This document shows positions 1-8,170 of a DNA stretch of 31,721 nt, in pieces. The stretch's first letter is position 1. Every line of letters starts with the position of its first letter. The position numbers were made by a program, and so were the translations under genes. The DNA comes from UBA2185 sp964564625 (GTDB lineage Bacteria > Desulfobacterota > Syntrophia > Syntrophales > UBA2185). The notes under the pieces were generated by a model. That model made no database searches, had not been told where the DNA came from, and saw nothing but the letters and a program-made list of their open reading frames with translations. Where the stretch lies: NCBI GenBank assembly GCA_964564625.1, contig CAZMBE010000032.1:1-31721 (forward strand). Direction: 5' to 3'.

Positions 1-14
1 CCCCTTTTCCCCCT

Positions 15-1223
15 TTAAGCACCGAATTTTTCCAACCTTCTTGCATGGGCAAGGGCGAGTCCCATGAGATGAACCGTCGGCATCCGCCCTAACCCTCCTG
101 TGATGCAATCCCTCTCGCCGAAATGTTCTACCCGGTCCGGCCTGCAGGTTGAGGAATACAGGAGTATCGGCAGAGGATGCCAGCTATGGGAGGCAAGGGA
201 TGCCGGCGTAGAATGATCTCCGGTTACCACCAACACATCGGGATTGAGCTCCGTAACCTGGGGGATCAGAGAATCCACCTCTTCGATCACTTTTACCTTG
301 GCGTCGAAATTCCCATCCTCACCCCGCGAATCCGTTGGCTTTACATGCACGAAAAAGAAGTCGTACTTTCCGTAATTTTCGCGAAGAGCAGTTATTTCCT
401 CCCTGATAGTTCCGGGCTGCGGGCCGATTACCATACCTAAAAGCCGGGCAATACCACGATACATAGGGTAGCTGGCAATTGCCAGAGCGTTAAGACCGAA
501 CCGTTCATTTAAATAGGGATACCTCCGATACCGTGAATACCCGCGAAGGAGCAACATGTTCGCCTTTTCTTCATCGGAAAGAACTTCCCGAGATTTATCA
601 ATGAGACTCCTTAAAATGAGTGACGTTTCTTCCGCCTCCGGCACAAGGGCTTTCGGTGGAAATGGCGCATGACCTGTTTGTTGAGGATCCGTTTCCTGTA
701 TTTCATCCCTCAGGCTGTCTCCCCGAAGGGCGAGAAGAGCGCGGTGCTCCCGGACAGGTTCAAAGATAACATCCACATCCGATAGTTTACTGATATTTTT
801 TTGGAGTTTCCCGCAGATACGCGCGTTGGTTTCATTGTCGATACGACCAGCGCGCCGGTCGGTCACAATACCGTCCCTGTCGATCGTGGCAAAATTGATA
901 CGTATCAAGAGGTCCCGCTCGGTCATGGGAAAATCTATCCCTGCAGCCTCCAGGATACCTCTGCCGATATTGTTCTTGATCGGGTCGTAGCCGAATAGCG
1001 CGAAGTGCGCCGGACCGCTCCCTGGTGTAATACCATAACCGATGGGATCAAGAAGACCGCAGACCGATTTTTTCGCCAGAGCATCAAGATTCGGTGTGCG
1101 GGCTGCCTCAAGTTCCGTGCGCTCCCTCCCCTCCATGGGCAGGCCACCAAGGCCGTCCATGATGAGAAACACTATCTTGGTGTCATTTGGTATGACAAGA
1201 CTGTCAATAAATTCCGGATCCAT
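15..1223 (-). CDS. apgM: cofactor-independent phosphoglycerate mutase, archaeal (ApgM) type
   Basis: Interconverts 3- and 2-phosphoglycerate in cytoplasmic glycolysis/gluconeogenesis without 2,3-bisphosphoglycerate. The N-terminus has the metal-binding IMDGLGG stretch (Asp about residue 23), followed by TPGSGPAHFALFGYDP with the presumed phosphoserine at about residue 69. The C-terminal part has VVTGDHSTPAS and a SHSWHP metal-ligand segment, all typical of the alkaline-phosphatase-superfamily ApgM group. At 402 residues it has the usual length. An ATG 12 bases upstream (1235) is in frame, but the downstream ATG at 1223 has GAGGTG about 5 bases before it, so I chose the latter. It is the last visible gene of a minus-strand set with the thiolase and the acyl-CoA ligase, 83 bases after the thiolase stop. 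Identity is confident; the functional link to its neighbours is unclear. Confidence 0.93.
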   Translation of the reverse strand: MDPEFIDSLVIPNDTKIVFLIMDGLGGLPMEGRERTELEAARTPNLDALAKKSVCGLLDPIGYGITPGSGPAHFALFGYDPIKNNIGRGILEAAGIDFPMTERDLLIRINFATIDRDGIVTDRRAGRIDNETNARICGKLQKNISKLSDVDVIFEPVREHRALLALRGDSLRDEIQETDPQQTGHAPFPPKALVPEAEETSLILRSLIDKSREVLSDEEKANMLLLRGYSRYRRYPYLNERFGLNALAIASYPMYRGIARLLGMVIGPQPGTIREEITALRENYGKYDFFFVHVKPTDSRGEDGNFDAKVKVIEEVDSLIPQVTELNPDVLVVTGDHSTPASLASHSWHPLPILLYSSTCRPDRVEHFGERDCITGGLGRMPTVHLMGLALAHARRLEKFGA

Positions 1224-1247
1224 GTGGCACCTCATAAAAGCCTTTCC

Positions 1248-1297
1248 AAATTGGATTCAGGTAGCACGAAAGAAATGGTTCTTTCGGACACCAATTT
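1248..1297. other. nested hairpin between thiolase and apgM
   Basis: An outer 7-bp stem (AAATTGG 1248-1254 with CCAATTT 1291-1297) encloses an inner 8-bp perfect stem (CGAAAGAA 1267-1274 with TTCTTTCG 1279-1286, loop of 4). No T-run follows on the minus strand, so it is not an obvious terminator. It may be an mRNA-processing or stabilising structure within the operon. Confidence 0.4.
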
Positions 1298-1306
1298 CGT
1301 TGTTGC

Positions 1307-2599
1307 TTAAACTCTTTCCAGCACTATGGCCATTCCCTGCCCACCGCCAATACACAGGGTTGCCAGACCCAAATTCAGGTTTTTCTTTTTCATCTGCATG
1401 GCCAATGTGTAAGTGATTCTAGCGCCCGTACAGCCAATAGGATGGCCGAGAGAAATTCCACTGCCGTTGATATTACACTTGTCTAAACCGATTTTTAACT
1501 CTCTCATGCTGGCTATTGCCTGTACCGCAAAAGCCTCGTTCAGTTCAATCAGATCGATGTCTTTCATGGTAAGGCCAAGTTTTTTGAAAACCTTACGTGT
1601 CGCCGGAATGGGCCCTAGTCCCATATAGGCCGGGTCAACGCCGCCTGCGGCGAATCCTTTGATCTTTGCGAGGGATTCCAGACCAAGTTCTTTGGCTTTT
1701 TCCGCGCTCATGACAACCACTGCCGCGGCTCCATCGTTGATGCCCGAGGAGTTCCCCGCGGTCACCGTCCCTCCTTCCTTCTTGAAGGCAGGGGGAAGTT
1801 TGGCCATTTTTTCGAGGGAAGTATCCATAGGGCGTTCGTCTACTTTAAATACAACCGGATCACCTTTTTTCTGAGGAATTGAGACGGGTACAATCTCTTC
1901 CGCATACGTTCCGTTGGTAATGGCTTCCCGCGCCCTTTGATGGCTCAGGAGAGAAATCTCATCTTGTTCTTTCCTTGTAATCCCGTATTTTACCGCAATA
2001 TTCTCCGCGGTGAAACCCATATGGTAGCCGTTGAATATTTCATAGAGACCGTCATATACCATGATGTCCGTAATCTGACCGAAGGGCATGTTCATGCGGT
2101 ATCCCCAGCGGGCATCTGTAAGGCCATAAGGGGCGTTGCTCATATTTTCCATTCCCCCCGCAATAATGGCATCGGCATCACCGGCGGCAATGATCTGGGA
2201 TGCCAGGGTTATGGCCTTCATGCCGGAAGCGCAGACTTTATTAATCGTGAATGCATTGGTTTCTTCGGGAAGACCCGCATAGATGCCGGCTTGCCTCGCC
2301 GGGTTCTGTCCCAAGGCGGCCTGGAGGACATTTCCCATAATACATTCGTCGAAATATACCGGCTTCAATTCCGTGTCGTAATCATAGTACTTCCTGTTGA
2401 GGTCCGTTATGTCGAATTCACCGAAGACATCGGGGCGGCTGGATTTCACAAAGTCACTGAGCGCCGGCCTGAGTCCAGCTCTTTTGATCGCCTCCCTGAT
2501 AACCAGCGCACCAATGTCGACCGTTCTCACACCATTCAGCGCACCTCCAAAATTGCCGACAGCGGTTCTCGCACCACTCACAATCACAATTTCTCTCAT
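1307..2599 (-). CDS. acetyl-CoA C-acetyltransferase (thiolase)
   Basis: Condenses two acetyl-CoA or, in reverse, thiolytically cleaves 3-ketoacyl-CoA; cytoplasmic. Catalytic residues are visible: the nucleophile Cys123 in NKVCASGMKAI, His386 in GHPIGCTGAR and Cys416 in LCIGGGQGMA. The start at 2599 is preceded by a GGAGGG ribosome binding site. At 430 residues it is longer than the usual roughly 390. The excess lies in an insertion at about residues 47-80 (Asp/Tyr rich, before DECIMGNVLQAALGQ), which pushes the nucleophile from the customary position near 89 to 123. It sits between an acyl-CoA ligase and apgM on the same strand, suggesting acyl-CoA degradation or synthesis. Whether it prefers acetoacetyl-CoA or longer ketoacyl-CoAs cannot be told. 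Confidence 0.95.
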   Translation of the reverse strand: MREIVIVSGARTAVGNFGGALNGVRTVDIGALVIREAIKRAGLRPALSDFVKSSRPDVFGEFDITDLNRKYYDYDTELKPVYFDECIMGNVLQAALGQNPARQAGIYAGLPEETNAFTINKVCASGMKAITLASQIIAAGDADAIIAGGMENMSNAPYGLTDARWGYRMNMPFGQITDIMVYDGLYEIFNGYHMGFTAENIAVKYGITRKEQDEISLLSHQRAREAITNGTYAEEIVPVSIPQKKGDPVVFKVDERPMDTSLEKMAKLPPAFKKEGGTVTAGNSSGINDGAAAVVVMSAEKAKELGLESLAKIKGFAAGGVDPAYMGLGPIPATRKVFKKLGLTMKDIDLIELNEAFAVQAIASMRELKIGLDKCNINGSGISLGHPIGCTGARITYTLAMQMKKKNLNLGLATLCIGGGQGMAIVLERV

Positions 2600-2693
2600 G
2601 GTAGACCCTCCTTACACTAAAGTAGAATGTCTGGGATGTTATGAAGAGTGAAATGAAAAACCTTGAAAGCAGATCATTCCGCACATATCGCTG

Positions 2694-4160
2694 TTAAGAA
2701 CTGCGCATATCAATTGAGTCTACAAATTCTACTTCGCGAGGAACCTTGTAAGAGGATAAATATGTTCTGCAATGCCTTGTAATATCCCTTTCCTCAGCTG
2801 GCACATCCGGATTCCTGACAATGAGTGCCTTTACAATTTCTCCCCTCAGCAGATTAGGCTCACCCACGACCATGGAGGCCTTTACGGCCGGATGAAGCTC
2901 CAAAACCGCTTCAACCTCCCGGGGATACACATTAAAACCGCTGGTGATAATCATTCTTTTTTTCCGGCCAGTGAGGAATATATATCCATCCTCGTCGATC
3001 CTGGCCAGATCACTCGTGTAAAGCCAGCCGTCTCTGATGACACGGGCAGTTGCTTCCCCGTCTTTGTAGTAGCCCTTCATCACGTTCTCACCCCTGATGA
3101 GAAGCTCCCCAATCCCGTTCGCTGGTAATTCATTCTCCTGATCATCAACTACCTTCGCTTCCACACCGGGAATCAGCGTCCCGATTGATCCCGGTTTGTG
3201 CACCCGATCCCGCCTGCCTACAGAACACACAGGAGATGCCTCGGTGAGACCATATCCTTCCCGCAACACGACCTTAAATTGGTTCTCAAAAACCGGGATA
3301 AATTCCGCAGGCATGGCTGAACCTCCTGTAATGCAGAAATCCAGCGAACTCACGTCATATTTCCCCGCTTCCTGATGCATGATCATGCCTAAAAAAAGCC
3401 GCGGTACCGCGGCGACATAGGTTACCTTTTCTTTCTGAATTGTGCTGAAAATGGCATCCATGGTAATGCGATCCTGTAATACGATGCTCGCACCAATACG
3501 GATGGCAGCTAACATATTCGCTACAGCGCCAAACGCATGAAAAAGAGGAATAACTGCAATCCCCCGGTCCTTATCTGTGGCATGATATACGCTCCTCAGA
3601 AGTTCGGATTGGGACAGGAGATTACCATGGGTGAGTACTGCTCCCAGAGGTTTTCCTGTGAGTCCCGCAGTATAGATAATAACAGCAGGATCATCGTTAT
3701 CGATATCCGGCATTGTGAATGTGTGGGGGCCTCTCTCGACCATCTCGCTGAATGGTGAATCCGTTCCCAGACCGCTGCTCGTAATAATACTGCTACAAAG
3801 GGGGATATCCTCCCTTATTTCGTCATACCTTTTTGCCAGTAGCGTCTCTGTAATCAAGCATCTTGTATCACTGTTTCCTAAGAGATGACGAAGTTCATAG
3901 GCGGTGGAGAGAATATTCAATGTAACAGCAACAGCGCCAATTTTCTGAATAGCAAAATAGGATATGACCAATTCGGGACAGTTGGAAAGCATGATGGCAA
4001 CCTTGTCTCCTTTTTGTACACCAAGATTCCTCAGACCGTGGGCGAAGGAATTTACGGCCCTGTTCAAGGCCTCATAGGTCAAGTACTTTCCATCATATAT
4101 CAAAGAAATATTGTCAGCATATTGACGGCAACTATCTTCAAGCATTTGTCCCAGATTCAT
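2694..4160 (-). CDS. AMP-binding acyl-CoA ligase, apparently C-terminally truncated
   Basis: ANL-superfamily adenylate-forming enzyme expected to activate a carboxylic acid to its CoA thioester using ATP. Recognisable motifs: the P-loop-like IIYTAGLTGKPLGAVLTHGN, EGYGLTEASP, GWLYTSDLARIDEDGY and GRKKRMIITSGFNVYPREVE. I chose ATG 4160 (MNLGQMLEDSC), 488 residues, because the family alignment begins there. The frame is open upstream to 4319, but those 53 extra residues are not family-like and would consume the divergent promoter region. Two oddities are visible. The P-loop reads PLG where PKG is usual. The protein stops at DSIDMRSS, exactly where the family continues with S-G-K-x-x-R carrying the catalytic lysine. 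The frame stays open beyond the TAA. It may be inactive, a half-reaction enzyme, or affected by a point mutation or sequencing error. The substrate is unknown. Confidence 0.88.
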   Translation of the reverse strand: MNLGQMLEDSCRQYADNISLIYDGKYLTYEALNRAVNSFAHGLRNLGVQKGDKVAIMLSNCPELVISYFAIQKIGAVAVTLNILSTAYELRHLLGNSDTRCLITETLLAKRYDEIREDIPLCSSIITSSGLGTDSPFSEMVERGPHTFTMPDIDNDDPAVIIYTAGLTGKPLGAVLTHGNLLSQSELLRSVYHATDKDRGIAVIPLFHAFGAVANMLAAIRIGASIVLQDRITMDAIFSTIQKEKVTYVAAVPRLFLGMIMHQEAGKYDVSSLDFCITGGSAMPAEFIPVFENQFKVVLREGYGLTEASPVCSVGRRDRVHKPGSIGTLIPGVEAKVVDDQENELPANGIGELLIRGENVMKGYYKDGEATARVIRDGWLYTSDLARIDEDGYIFLTGRKKRMIITSGFNVYPREVEAVLELHPAVKASMVVGEPNLLRGEIVKALIVRNPDVPAEERDITRHCRTYLSSYKVPREVEFVDSIDMRSS

Positions 4161-4248
4161 ATTACTATACCAATCCTTTGTTTTTATGATTTTTAACACA
4201 AAAGTAAGGGGTTTTTCAAGAAGAACTCTTTTCCCTGAGGATTTTCCC

Positions 4249-4277
4249 TTGATGGAATGATCTTTTTCACCTATACT
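4249..4277 (+). promoter_or_regulatory. predicted sigma70 promoter of the ytfJ-like gene
   Basis: TTGATG (4249-4254), a 17-bp spacer and TATACT (4272-4277) match sigma70 consensus at 4/6 and 5/6. The expected start is near 4284, giving a leader of about 34 bases to the ATG at 4318. The motif lies in the divergent gap with the acyl-CoA ligase. Confidence 0.55.
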
Positions 4278-4317
4278 CCGGCATGAATTTTTAATCCGCA
4301 CGGAAAGGGGGAAAATC

Positions 4318-4845
4318 ATGAAGAGAATTATTGTATGTATTCTTCTGGTATTGACGTGGAGCGTATCTTACGCGGGAGCGGAATTGAAGGTGGGAGACAA
4401 AGCTGCAAACTTTATCTTGAAAGATTCTCTTGGGAAAGAATATACGCTTAATTCCCCGGAATTCCAGGGAAGGGTTGTCTACATTAATTACGCGGACATC
4501 GGCTCCAAGGACATGAACAAACATGTCGACGACACACTCAAGAAAGACCCGGGGATCGATCGGGGAAAAAGCTATGTCGGGTTCGGTATTGCCAACATGA
4601 AGGCAAGCATTGTACCTGATTTTATCATTGCCAGAGTCATAAAAAGCAAACAGCAGGAGACCGGCGCCACAATTTTGCTTGACGATAACTTCATCATTCT
4701 GAACAGCTGGGGACTGCAAAATAATGTTTCCAATGTAGTCGTCCTGGATAAGAAAAGAATCTGCCGTTATATTTATAAAGGCAAGCTGCCATCCGAGGAA
4801 GTTGATAAATTAATCAACACAGTGAAAGAGTATCAGGTTAAGTGA
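4318..4845 (+). CDS. ytfJ: exported YtfJ-like thioredoxin-fold protein
   Basis: A 175-residue protein with an N-terminal signal peptide (MKRIIVCILLVLTWSVSYAG, no lipobox Cys), so probably periplasmic. The mature part begins like TlpA/peroxiredoxin-type proteins (LKVGDKAANFILKDSLGKEYTL). It ends with SNVVVLDKKRICRYIYKGKL followed by PSEEVDKL, which resembles the E. coli YtfJ C-terminus. There is no CxxC, so classical thiol-disulfide exchange is unlikely; the only cysteines are one in the signal peptide and one near the C-terminus. A GGGGGA ribosome binding site precedes the ATG. It is transcribed divergently from the acyl-CoA ligase and lies 145 bases upstream of folD. Function within the YtfJ family is not established, so the call describes fold and location only. 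Confidence 0.75.
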   Translation: MKRIIVCILLVLTWSVSYAGAELKVGDKAANFILKDSLGKEYTLNSPEFQGRVVYINYADIGSKDMNKHVDDTLKKDPGIDRGKSYVGFGIANMKASIVPDFIIARVIKSKQQETGATILLDDNFIILNSWGLQNNVSNVVVLDKKRICRYIYKGKLPSEEVDKLINTVKEYQVK

Positions 4846-4990
4846 AGTGTGTACTCCTCACTCAAGACCAAGTTGGATCATCTTCGAAAAAAGTGCCGGT
4901 CTCTTGTGGATACATGCAGGAACTTTACACTTACTATCAATCCTCGAATCCTTTTTTACTGCGTAATGGGATAATTACTGTACTATTTCA

Positions 4991-5854
4991 ATGGCTGTTA
5001 TTATTGACGGAAAAAAAATAGCGCAGGAGATCAGGCACGAGCTCAAGGTACAAGGAACTCGTCTTAAGGAAGAAGCAGGTATAACACCCGGCCTTGGCGT
5101 AATCCTCGTTGGCGAAGATCCGGCGTCGCAGATTTATCTGCGGCATAAAGAAAATGCATGCAACGATGCCGGATTTTTTTCCCGGGAATTCAGACTCCCA
5201 CAAGAGACTCACGAGAGTGCACTGCTCACTGTGATACAGGAACTTAATCAAGATATAAAAATTCACGGCATCCTCGTTCAGCTTCCTCTTCCACGCCATC
5301 TCAACACGGCAACCATTATCGAAGCAATTCATCCCCAAAAAGATGTCGATGGATTTCATCCCTATAATTTGGGGCGCCTCTTCACCGGCAATCCCTTCCA
5401 TATGGCCTGCACGCCCAAAGGAATTCTAGAGCTTATGGATCGTCATGGAATCATAATAGAAGGCAAGGAAGCGGTCATTGTGGGGAGAAGCAATATCGTA
5501 GGAAAACCTCTGTCCCTCATGCTCCTCAACCGTCACGCGACAGTGACCATATGCCATACCAGAACGCGGCATCTGACGGAAATAACGAAACGGGCGGAAC
5601 TACTTGTCGCTGCCGCGGGAGCACCGGAAATGATCAGGGGCGATATGGTCAGAGAGGGCGCTGTCATAATCGATGTGGGTGTGAACCGGATGAAAGACGG
5701 ACGACTGGTGGGAGATGTAGCATATTCAGAGGTGGCAGTAAAAGCATCATATGTCACCCCTGTTCCCGGTGGCGTGGGACCCATGACCATTGCTATGCTG
5801 CTTGTCAATACACTCGAGGCCGCCGTCCGTTCGCTCGAATCCTCAAGATTATAA
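4991..5854 (+). CDS. folD: bifunctional methylenetetrahydrofolate dehydrogenase / cyclohydrolase
   Basis: Interconverts 5,10-methylene-THF, methenyl-THF and 10-formyl-THF in cytoplasmic one-carbon metabolism (also the methyl branch of the Wood-Ljungdahl pathway). Full length at 287 residues. Signature stretches: GVILVGEDPASQIYLRHKEN with the catalytic Tyr49-xxx-Lys53 pair, GILVQLPLPRHLN, KDVDGFHPYNLG, the nucleotide-binding VGRSNIVGKPLSLML, and TPVPGGVGPMTIAMLL. No good Shine-Dalgarno is visible before ATG 4991 (TGTACTATTTCA precedes it), yet the family N-terminus (MAVIIDGKKIA) fixes this start. The gene ends about 34 bases before a strong hairpin shared with the convergent mdh. Confidence 0.96.
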   Translation: MAVIIDGKKIAQEIRHELKVQGTRLKEEAGITPGLGVILVGEDPASQIYLRHKENACNDAGFFSREFRLPQETHESALLTVIQELNQDIKIHGILVQLPLPRHLNTATIIEAIHPQKDVDGFHPYNLGRLFTGNPFHMACTPKGILELMDRHGIIIEGKEAVIVGRSNIVGKPLSLMLLNRHATVTICHTRTRHLTEITKRAELLVAAAGAPEMIRGDMVREGAVIIDVGVNRMKDGRLVGDVAYSEVAVKASYVTPVPGGVGPMTIAMLLVNTLEAAVRSLESSRL

Positions 5855-5881
5855 TTCGAGCAACTTTCTCAGAGATGAAGC

Positions 5882-5920
5882 AAAAAAATACCCCCTCGTG
5901 CATACGCATCGAGGGGGTAT
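5882..5920 (-). terminator. Rho-independent terminator between mdh and folD (strong for the mdh strand)
   Basis: A perfect 11-bp stem ATACCCCCTCG (5888-5898) / CGAGGGGGTAT (5910-5920) with an 11-base loop. On the minus strand it is followed directly by a run of seven Ts (plus-strand A5882-5888), as expected at the end of the sdh-mdh transcript. On the plus strand the downstream tail TAATTACTTA is weak, so it may only partly terminate folD. Confidence 0.88.
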
Positions 5921-5938
5921 TAATTACTTACATCTAAG

Positions 5939-6883
5939 CTATTTCAGACCCTGAATCGCTTTCATCTCTGCAATTGTTTTGCCGACGCTCGCCGCGGACT
6001 TGTCAAAGGCTGCTTTTTCTTCTGCGTTCAGCTTGAGCTCGATGATCTTCTCGATGCCATTGGCGCCAAGAACGGTAGGAACGCCAAAGCAGATGTCCTT
6101 CAGGCCATATTCACCATCCAGATAGGCGCAGCTGGGAATGAGACGTTTCTTGTCTTTCAGAATGGCCTCTGCCATGATTACGGCACCCAGCGAGGGCGAA
6201 TAGAAGGCGCTCCCCGTTTTCAGCAGCGCAACGATCTCACCGCCCGCCTTTTTCGTTCTGTCCACAATCTGATCGAGTCTTTCTTTAGAAATGAATTCAG
6301 TTACCGGAATACCATTTACCGTGGAAAATCTCGGCATGGGGACCATATCATCGCCATGGCCGCCGAGCAATATGACCTTAATGTCCTCGATGGACATGTT
6401 CAACTCCATTCCGAGGAAGCACTGGAAGCGGGAACAATCCAGCGCGCCCGCCTGACCCATGACCCTGTTTCTTGGGAATTTGCTGGTCTTCAGGGCAAGA
6501 TACGTCATTGTATCCAGGGGATTGCTCACGATGATGATGAAGCAATCGGGTGACGCCTTCACCACATTTTCCACCACAGAACCGACGATATTGGCGTTGA
6601 TTTTCAGCAGATCTTCGCGGCTCATGCCGGGCTTTCTGGCAATACCTGACGTAATAATGACTACGTCGGAATTCTTCGTCTCTTCATAACCGTTCGTTCC
6701 AACGACATTGGCATCGAACCCTTCCATCGGAGCGGCTTCCATGAGGTCTAAAGCCTTTCCCTGGGGCATGCCTTCAATAATATCCATGAGAACAACATCA
6801 CCCAGTTCTTTAATGGCTGCCCAGTGAGCGGCGGTAGCCCCTACATTTCCTGCTCCGATAACTGTAATCTTTTTACGACCCAT
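5939..6883 (-). CDS. mdh: malate dehydrogenase (NAD-dependent, LDH-like type)
   Basis: Oxidises malate to oxaloacetate with NAD+. Here it would regenerate the oxaloacetate acceptor for transcarboxylation, or consume it in the reductive direction. The N-terminal Rossmann motif GAGNVG (10-15) is followed by Asp34, which favours NAD over NADP. Substrate arginines lie in ARKPGMSREDLL (Arg83, Arg89), with the Met87 characteristic of MDH rather than LDH. Further landmarks are SNPLD at 120-124, Arg152 and the catalytic His176 in LLGGHGDD. Length of 314 residues is normal for this tetrameric family. GAGGAGG precedes the ATG. It is the last gene of the sdhACDB-mdh set, 76 bases after sdhB, and ends at a strong terminator. 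Confidence 0.97.
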   Translation of the reverse strand: MGRKKITVIGAGNVGATAAHWAAIKELGDVVLMDIIEGMPQGKALDLMEAAPMEGFDANVVGTNGYEETKNSDVVIITSGIARKPGMSREDLLKINANIVGSVVENVVKASPDCFIIIVSNPLDTMTYLALKTSKFPRNRVMGQAGALDCSRFQCFLGMELNMSIEDIKVILLGGHGDDMVPMPRFSTVNGIPVTEFISKERLDQIVDRTKKAGGEIVALLKTGSAFYSPSLGAVIMAEAILKDKKRLIPSCAYLDGEYGLKDICFGVPTVLGANGIEKIIELKLNAEEKAAFDKSAASVGKTIAEMKAIQGLK

Positions 6884-6959
6884 AACAATATCCTCCTCTG
6901 TTATAAAAAATGTTTAAAAGTCAAAAAACTTTTTTTACGCCGCCTAAACACAATAGTTA

Positions 6960-7775
6960 TCACACCGTGAAGGGCGGCGCTGCGATTTTCGGTTTCCACG
7001 AAGACTTATCCGGCCTCTTATGAACATGTGCGCATTTATGTTTCGCCAGACCGAAGTAGCTGAGAACCAGATTCTTCTTCATGAGCTGTATGGCCCGTGC
7101 CGGGTCAACACCCTTGGGGCATACGTTGGAACATTCTCCGGCATAGTGGCAGTTAAAAATGCCATGACTTCCCGAAACAAGCTCTTTGCGCACATCGCCT
7201 GCATCATCCCGGGAATCGATATTATAACGGTACGCCTGGGCAAGGGGCGCCGGCCCCAGGTACTCCCGGTCGGTGGCCATGGTGGGGCAGGCCGCCATGC
7301 AGGAACCGCACTTTATACAGTACGTAAACTGAAGAAATTCCTCCAATTGATCCGGTGTTTGGAAATACTCCATAGTCGGATTTTCCATCTCTTCCGTATC
7401 GCTTCTGAGGATATACGGTTGAAGCCCCTTAATAACGTCGAACATGGGAACAAGATCAGCCACAAGATCCCTGATGATGTTGAAGTTCGGCAGTGGCGCC
7501 AGTGTCAACGATGTCGTTGCCACATCGAGGATCTGTGTGTTACAGGCTAATCCGGGTACCCCATTTATCATCATCCCGCAGGATCCGCACACGCCCATGC
7601 GGCAGGAAAAGCGAAAGTTAAGGGTGGGATCCTGGGTTTGTTTAATTATGTGCAACCCGTCAAGGACCGTAAGACCCCTTTCCACCAGCAGCGTATATTC
7701 CTGCTGCCTGGGAGCTGAGTCCTTTTCCGGGTTATAGCGACGAATAAATACGGTAATATTAGTTCCTTTTTCCAT
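6960..7775 (-). CDS. sdhB: succinate dehydrogenase / fumarate reductase iron-sulfur subunit
   Basis: Carries electrons between the flavin subunit and the membrane quinone site through three Fe-S clusters. The [2Fe-2S] ligands are in FSCRMGVCGSCG plus a later Cys (Cys58, 63, 66, 78). The [4Fe-4S] set is YCIKCGSCMAACP (Cys153, 156, 159) plus Cys219, and the [3Fe-4S] set is Cys163, 209 and 215 in NCHYAGECSNVCP. The 271-residue length is slightly above the usual 230-250 because of a basic C-terminal tail (KHKCAHVHKRPDKSSWKP). It lies 13 bases after sdhD and is clearly part of the sdhACDB operon. Oxidative and reductive complexes cannot be separated by this subunit alone. Confidence 0.96.
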   Translation of the reverse strand: MEKGTNITVFIRRYNPEKDSAPRQQEYTLLVERGLTVLDGLHIIKQTQDPTLNFRFSCRMGVCGSCGMMINGVPGLACNTQILDVATTSLTLAPLPNFNIIRDLVADLVPMFDVIKGLQPYILRSDTEEMENPTMEYFQTPDQLEEFLQFTYCIKCGSCMAACPTMATDREYLGPAPLAQAYRYNIDSRDDAGDVRKELVSGSHGIFNCHYAGECSNVCPKGVDPARAIQLMKKNLVLSYFGLAKHKCAHVHKRPDKSSWKPKIAAPPFTV

Positions 7776-7788
7776 TTTCTCATCATTC

Positions 7789-8160
7789 CTATAGTGCTGT
7801 TTCCAATGCCTTTGCCGCGATGGCTGAATATGTGCCTATGCCGAAGAGAATAAGCCCCACTATCCACAATAAAACAGTGAATCCATCCTGAAAGGATTTC
7901 TTGGGCCCAAGTTCAAACACTATCGTCCTCAACCCGTAAAATCCATGGTACAAGGCGGCTGCGAGCAGGATTATATAAGTAAATGCAAGGAACTGGTGCT
8001 GACTGCGGAACGCGACGTTTCCCCAGTCCGTGACGGCACCACCTTCCGGATTAAATACTCCGAGTACCGACAGGTGCATAACTACCATATGCAACCCTGC
8101 AAATACAAGAATGACAAGTCCTGCTATGATAAACCAAGTCCAATATGCGGTTTCCTTCAT
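7789..8160 (-). CDS. sdhD: succinate dehydrogenase / fumarate reductase membrane anchor, second subunit
   Basis: A 123-residue membrane protein with three predicted transmembrane helices (about residues 8-33, 56-80 and 92-115). Candidate haem-ligand histidines are His24, His29 and His72 (ALYHGFYGLR). With the partner subunit it would anchor the catalytic dimer and bind quinone. The start is ATG 8160, preceded by TAAGGAGGTGG; an upstream in-frame start overlapping sdhC was rejected. This Shine-Dalgarno includes the TAA stop codon of sdhC, implying tight translational coupling. The small size and the YHGFYGLR / FHALNGLR pairing with the previous gene support the call. Confidence 0.88.
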   Translation of the reverse strand: MKETAYWTWFIIAGLVILVFAGLHMVVMHLSVLGVFNPEGGAVTDWGNVAFRSQHQFLAFTYIILLAAALYHGFYGLRTIVFELGPKKSFQDGFTVLLWIVGLILFGIGTYSAIAAKALETAL

Positions 8161-8170
8161 GGCCACCTCC

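Noticed and set aside
4161..4319. Upstream extension of the acyl-CoA ligase frame
   Set aside because: The 53 extra residues do not resemble the family N-terminus and would overlap the promoter of the divergent ytfJ-like gene; ATG 4160 fits better.
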